Assembly: GCA_002482545.1 (NCBI GenBank)
Contig: DLGF01000012.1
Coordinates: 103,915 to 167,914 of the forward strand
Direction of reading: 5' to 3'
Length of the DNA: 64,000 bases
Source of the DNA: Sporomusaceae bacterium UBA7701
GTDB taxonomy: Bacteria > Bacillota > Negativicutes > Sporomusales > UBA7701
The translations under genes were made by a program, and so were the position numbers. The notes below the pieces were generated by a model that searched no databases, was not told where the DNA came from, and was given only the letters and a program-made list of their open reading frames with translations. Numbering within the stretch: position 1 is the first letter of the stretch; the number at the start of each line of letters is the position of its first letter. Shown here piece after piece: positions 61,550 through 64,000 of the stretch.

Positions 61550-62180
61550 GCTTGCCCCTCCTGCGCAAAAATTCTTCTACTAGCTTGACGATCGCGTTAT
61601 GCACGTCAGTCACACTTCCCTCCGCCGCAACCAGTTTAATGCGCTCCGGTTCGGCCGCCGCCAGGTCCAAAAAGCCCTGGCGGACATTGTCGTGAAAGGC
61701 TTCCGCCTCGCGCTCGATTCGATCCTGCCCCCCCCGGCTTTTCCGCCGGCCGGTCAGCCGAACCGCATCGCAGTCCAGCAGAATCGTCAGGTCGGGGATT
61801 AAGCCGCCGGTGGCGAACCGGTTAATCGCAAGCAGTTCCTGCTTTGCCAAACGGCGGGCCGCCCCTTGGTATACTACGGTCGAATCGGCGAATCGGTCGC
61901 AGAGGATAACTTCTCCCCGGGCCAGCCCCGGCCCGATCACTTCCGCCACATGCTGGGCCCGGGAGGCCATATAGAGCAGCGCCTCGGTACGGGCATCCAT
62001 CTCGGAGTGGCTCGGGTCGAGAAGCAGGCTTCGGATCTTGTCGCTAAGCGGTGTCCCGCCCGGCTCGCGGGTCAGACGCACCGCGTGCCCCCGCCGGCGA
62101 AGATGCTCGGCGAGGAGCGTCAGTTGAGTGGTCTTGCCCGCGCCGTCCGGGCCCTCAAACGTGATAAAGCTTCCTGTCAT
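61536..62180 (-). CDS. tmk: thymidylate kinase
   Basis: A 214-residue kinase: FEGPDGAGKTTQ P-loop, the TREPGGTPLSDKIR DR-type motif, and the LID region SRGGQDRIERE. It phosphorylates dTMP to dTDP. Its start shares one base with the stop of the decarboxylase gene. Confidence 0.96.
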   Translation of the reverse strand: MTGSFITFEGPDGAGKTTQLTLLAEHLRRRGHAVRLTREPGGTPLSDKIRSLLLDPSHSEMDARTEALLYMASRAQHVAEVIGPGLARGEVILCDRFADSTVVYQGAARRLAKQELLAINRFATGGLIPDLTILLDCDAVRLTGRRKSRGGQDRIEREAEAFHDNVRQGFLDLAAAEPERIKLVAAEGSVTDVHNAIVKLVEEFLRRRGKREDQ

Positions 62181-63655
62181 TATTCCACCACTTTTACCGT
62201 TTCCATGGTATAGTCTTCCGGCCCGGAAATATGCAAGCCGGCGGCCTGCAGGCTCAGACAGTGCTCAATCATATCCTGGGAGATCCGCTCGCCCGGGCAG
62301 AGAATCGGGATACCGGGGGGGTAAAACGTGATGATCTCAGCGCATATCTTCCCCGCCGATTCCCGGAAGGGTATCTTACGAGTGTGGCCAAATAAAGCCT
62401 GACGGGGTGAAAAGACTTGCTCGGGCATGATCGGGTAGCTGACCGTGCTGTAAATGTCGGTGGCCGCCGGAAGCGTCCCTTCCCGGGTATGATTGGCCGC
62501 CATCCCGCGGAGAGCTTCAACCAGGGTCCGGGCTTCCCGCTCCCCGTCGCCCAGCGTAATCAGGAACAGTACATTATACATATCGGATAATTCGGCTTGG
62601 ATATTAAACTTATACCGCAAAATCCGCTCCGCCTCAGCCCCGTTCAGGCCGAGGTCCTTGACGGTGACGGTCACCTTCGTCGGGTCGAAATCAAACACCC
62701 CGGGGTTGCCGATTTTCTCCCGGCCGAAACAGTACAGGCCGGGTATCTGGTTAATCTCGGCCCTGACCCATTCCGCCAGTTCGACCGCCCGGTTAATGAG
62801 CCGGCAGCCCTCGGTGGCCATCTGCATTCGGGCCACGTCCAGCGAAGCCATCAGAATATAGTTGGGGCTGGTGGACTGGACGAGCTGCAGCATGGCTTTA
62901 AGCCGCGGCACATTGATCCGGCCTTCCCGGCAATGCACCATCGAGCACTGGGTCATGGCCCCAATGATTTTATGGGTGCTTTGGGCGCAGATATCCGCCC
63001 CGGCGTCAAGCGCCTGCAGCGGGAGTTGCGCGCCGAAATGCAGATGCGGGCCGTGGGCTTCGTCCACCACCACCGGCATGTTGCGGGAATGAGCGATTTC
63101 CACGATCTGCTTCAAGTCGGTGGCCACTCCATAATAGGTAGGATTGATGACCAGAACCCCCTTGGCGTCCGGGTGCTGGCGGATGGCCTCCTCCACGGTT
63201 CCGGGGGTAACGCCCATGGTCAGGCCGAGGTCGAGATCGACTTCCGGATTCATGAACACCGGCACGGCCCCGCTCAGAATAATCCCGCCGATAATCGAGC
63301 GGTGCGCGTTCCGTGGCACGATTATTTTGTCGCCGGGTCCGGCGATTGTAAGGATCATCGCATAAATGCCGCCGGTAGTCCCATTGACTACGAAAAAGCT
63401 ATGATCAGCCCCATACAGCTCCGCCGCCAGGTCTTGGGCCGCCTTAATCGGGCCGTGGGGCTCGTGCAGATCATCAAGGTCCGGCATAAGAGCCAGATCA
63501 AGGGCCAGCGTATCCCGCCCCAAAAGGCTCTCCAGGCGAGGATGCATTCCTTTTCCCAGTTTGTGGCCCGGAGTATGATAGGGCATAGTCTCATCGGTTA
63601 CATATTTTCGCATCGCTGCAAGCAACGGTGTATCTTTCTGCGAATAAACGGGCAA
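62180..63655 (-). CDS. Orn/Lys/Arg decarboxylase family PLP enzyme (YaaO-like)
   Basis: A TTG after GGGAGGTGGCGAT gives 491 residues. The N-terminal HTPGHKLGKGM, central FFVVNGTTGGIYAMILT and VDEAHGPHLHFG lead to the PLP lysine in QSTHKIIGAMTQ. It resembles lysine/arginine decarboxylases of the fold III/I family at this chromosomal place (yaaO in Bacillus). The substrate could be lysine, arginine or ornithine; nothing distinguishes them. Confidence 0.9.
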   Translation of the reverse strand: MPVYSQKDTPLLAAMRKYVTDETMPYHTPGHKLGKGMHPRLESLLGRDTLALDLALMPDLDDLHEPHGPIKAAQDLAAELYGADHSFFVVNGTTGGIYAMILTIAGPGDKIIVPRNAHRSIIGGIILSGAVPVFMNPEVDLDLGLTMGVTPGTVEEAIRQHPDAKGVLVINPTYYGVATDLKQIVEIAHSRNMPVVVDEAHGPHLHFGAQLPLQALDAGADICAQSTHKIIGAMTQCSMVHCREGRINVPRLKAMLQLVQSTSPNYILMASLDVARMQMATEGCRLINRAVELAEWVRAEINQIPGLYCFGREKIGNPGVFDFDPTKVTVTVKDLGLNGAEAERILRYKFNIQAELSDMYNVLFLITLGDGEREARTLVEALRGMAANHTREGTLPAATDIYSTVSYPIMPEQVFSPRQALFGHTRKIPFRESAGKICAEIITFYPPGIPILCPGERISQDMIEHCLSLQAAGLHISGPEDYTMETVKVVE

Positions 63656-64000
63656 ATCGCCACCTCCCGGTAGAAAAAAGAGCAAAAATTTTCCTGCAGG
63701 CAATATTATAACCTGATTTAGTTAATTCATTAAAATTTGATCTAGCCTTTATTGTATCACAGCGCCCTCCTCTGTACAACAAAGGAAAGCAGGCGGCGAA
63801 AAACTGCGACGGTCCGGTAATAAATCTTTCCTTATTATATTCCCCATTATAATTTTACCCGAAAAGGCCCGCCCCCCAGGGAGGCTGTCGGCTCAATTGC
63901 GGCACTCGCGCCGTTGGCGGCAGCCCGCCGCAAAGCTATCCGCTCAGGGGCCCATTGTCCCAAAGCACCGCGTCACTTCCGCAGCAAGCAAAGCCTCCGG
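63656..64000. other. terminal non-coding stretch with a possible promoter
   Basis: No gene is seen. A TATAAT element at 63705-63710 on the minus strand lies 50 bp before the decarboxylase start; the matching -35 (TTAATG at 63728-63733, 17 bp spacer) is weak. Nothing else is recognised up to the window edge. Confidence 0.4.

Noticed and set aside
1..64000. tRNA, rRNA, CRISPR or prophage
   Set aside because: No clover-leaf sequences, rRNA blocks, regular direct repeat-spacer arrays or phage structural genes were seen on reading both strands.

Overview
The window looks like chromosomal DNA from an endospore-forming Firmicute with a fairly high GC content, most likely of the Negativicutes (Sporomusa-like). 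That placement is inference. It rests on gene content (yabG, DUF3794/SPOCS proteins, an abrB promoter carrying Spo0A boxes, yabE, ricT/yaaR) and on gene order that follows the Bacillus/Clostridium housekeeping backbone. No rRNA, tRNA, CRISPR array, prophage or insertion sequence was seen. Most genes lie on the minus strand.

Bases 1-24,000 are mixed accessory and metabolic genes: a GDYXXLXY/DUF2157 membrane pair, a histidine phosphatase, a PiT phosphate permease with its DUF47 partner, two MFS transporters, two LysR regulators, a nitroreductase, several GNAT acetyltransferases (one a double-domain fusion), an AlkD-like protein, an NlpC/P60 hydrolase, a class II amidotransferase, tandem M55 D-aminopeptidases with an Eis-like acetyltransferase, a DJ-1/PfpI protein and an AraC regulator. 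Then comes the translation cluster rpmE - DUF1385 - prfA - prmC - tsaC, read from high to low coordinates.

Bases 25,000-39,900 hold the string cphB-cphA (cyanophycinase and cyanophycin synthetase), cheW-ispE-gntR-nucleotidyltransferase, and purR-threonine ammonia-lyase-glmU-prs-GNAT-deacetylase-pth-radical SAM-AhpD. Bases 40,000-48,000 are cell-envelope and sporulation related: an L,D-transpeptidase, a HipA-like kinase, a membrane-anchored ClpP-fold protease, two DUF3794 proteins (one with a long His/Asp-rich insert), a Cys/His/Tyr-rich small protein, a CAP-domain protein, yabG and a glycosyltransferase. Bases 48,000-63,700 give the conserved block ksgA-rnmV-yabE, a soluble chemoreceptor, an HD protein, tatD-metG / abrB, and rsmI-yabB-ricT-holB-yaaR-tmk-yaaO.

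The most unusual feature is a dispersed 233-320 bp element present three times (12005-12256, 41511-41743 inverted, 53257-53576). Its ends pair with each other, and the pairing is kept by compensatory changes between copies. It has two conserved blocks and a variable central hairpin. One copy has a sigma-A-like promoter placed so that transcription would start at its first base. It may be an undescribed structured RNA or a non-autonomous mobile element. Regulatory sites worth noting are two Spo0A-box-like sequences 10 bp apart just downstream of the abrB promoter, and three matching sigma-K/E-like promoters in front of yabG, the DUF3794 operon and the Cys/His/Tyr-rich gene.
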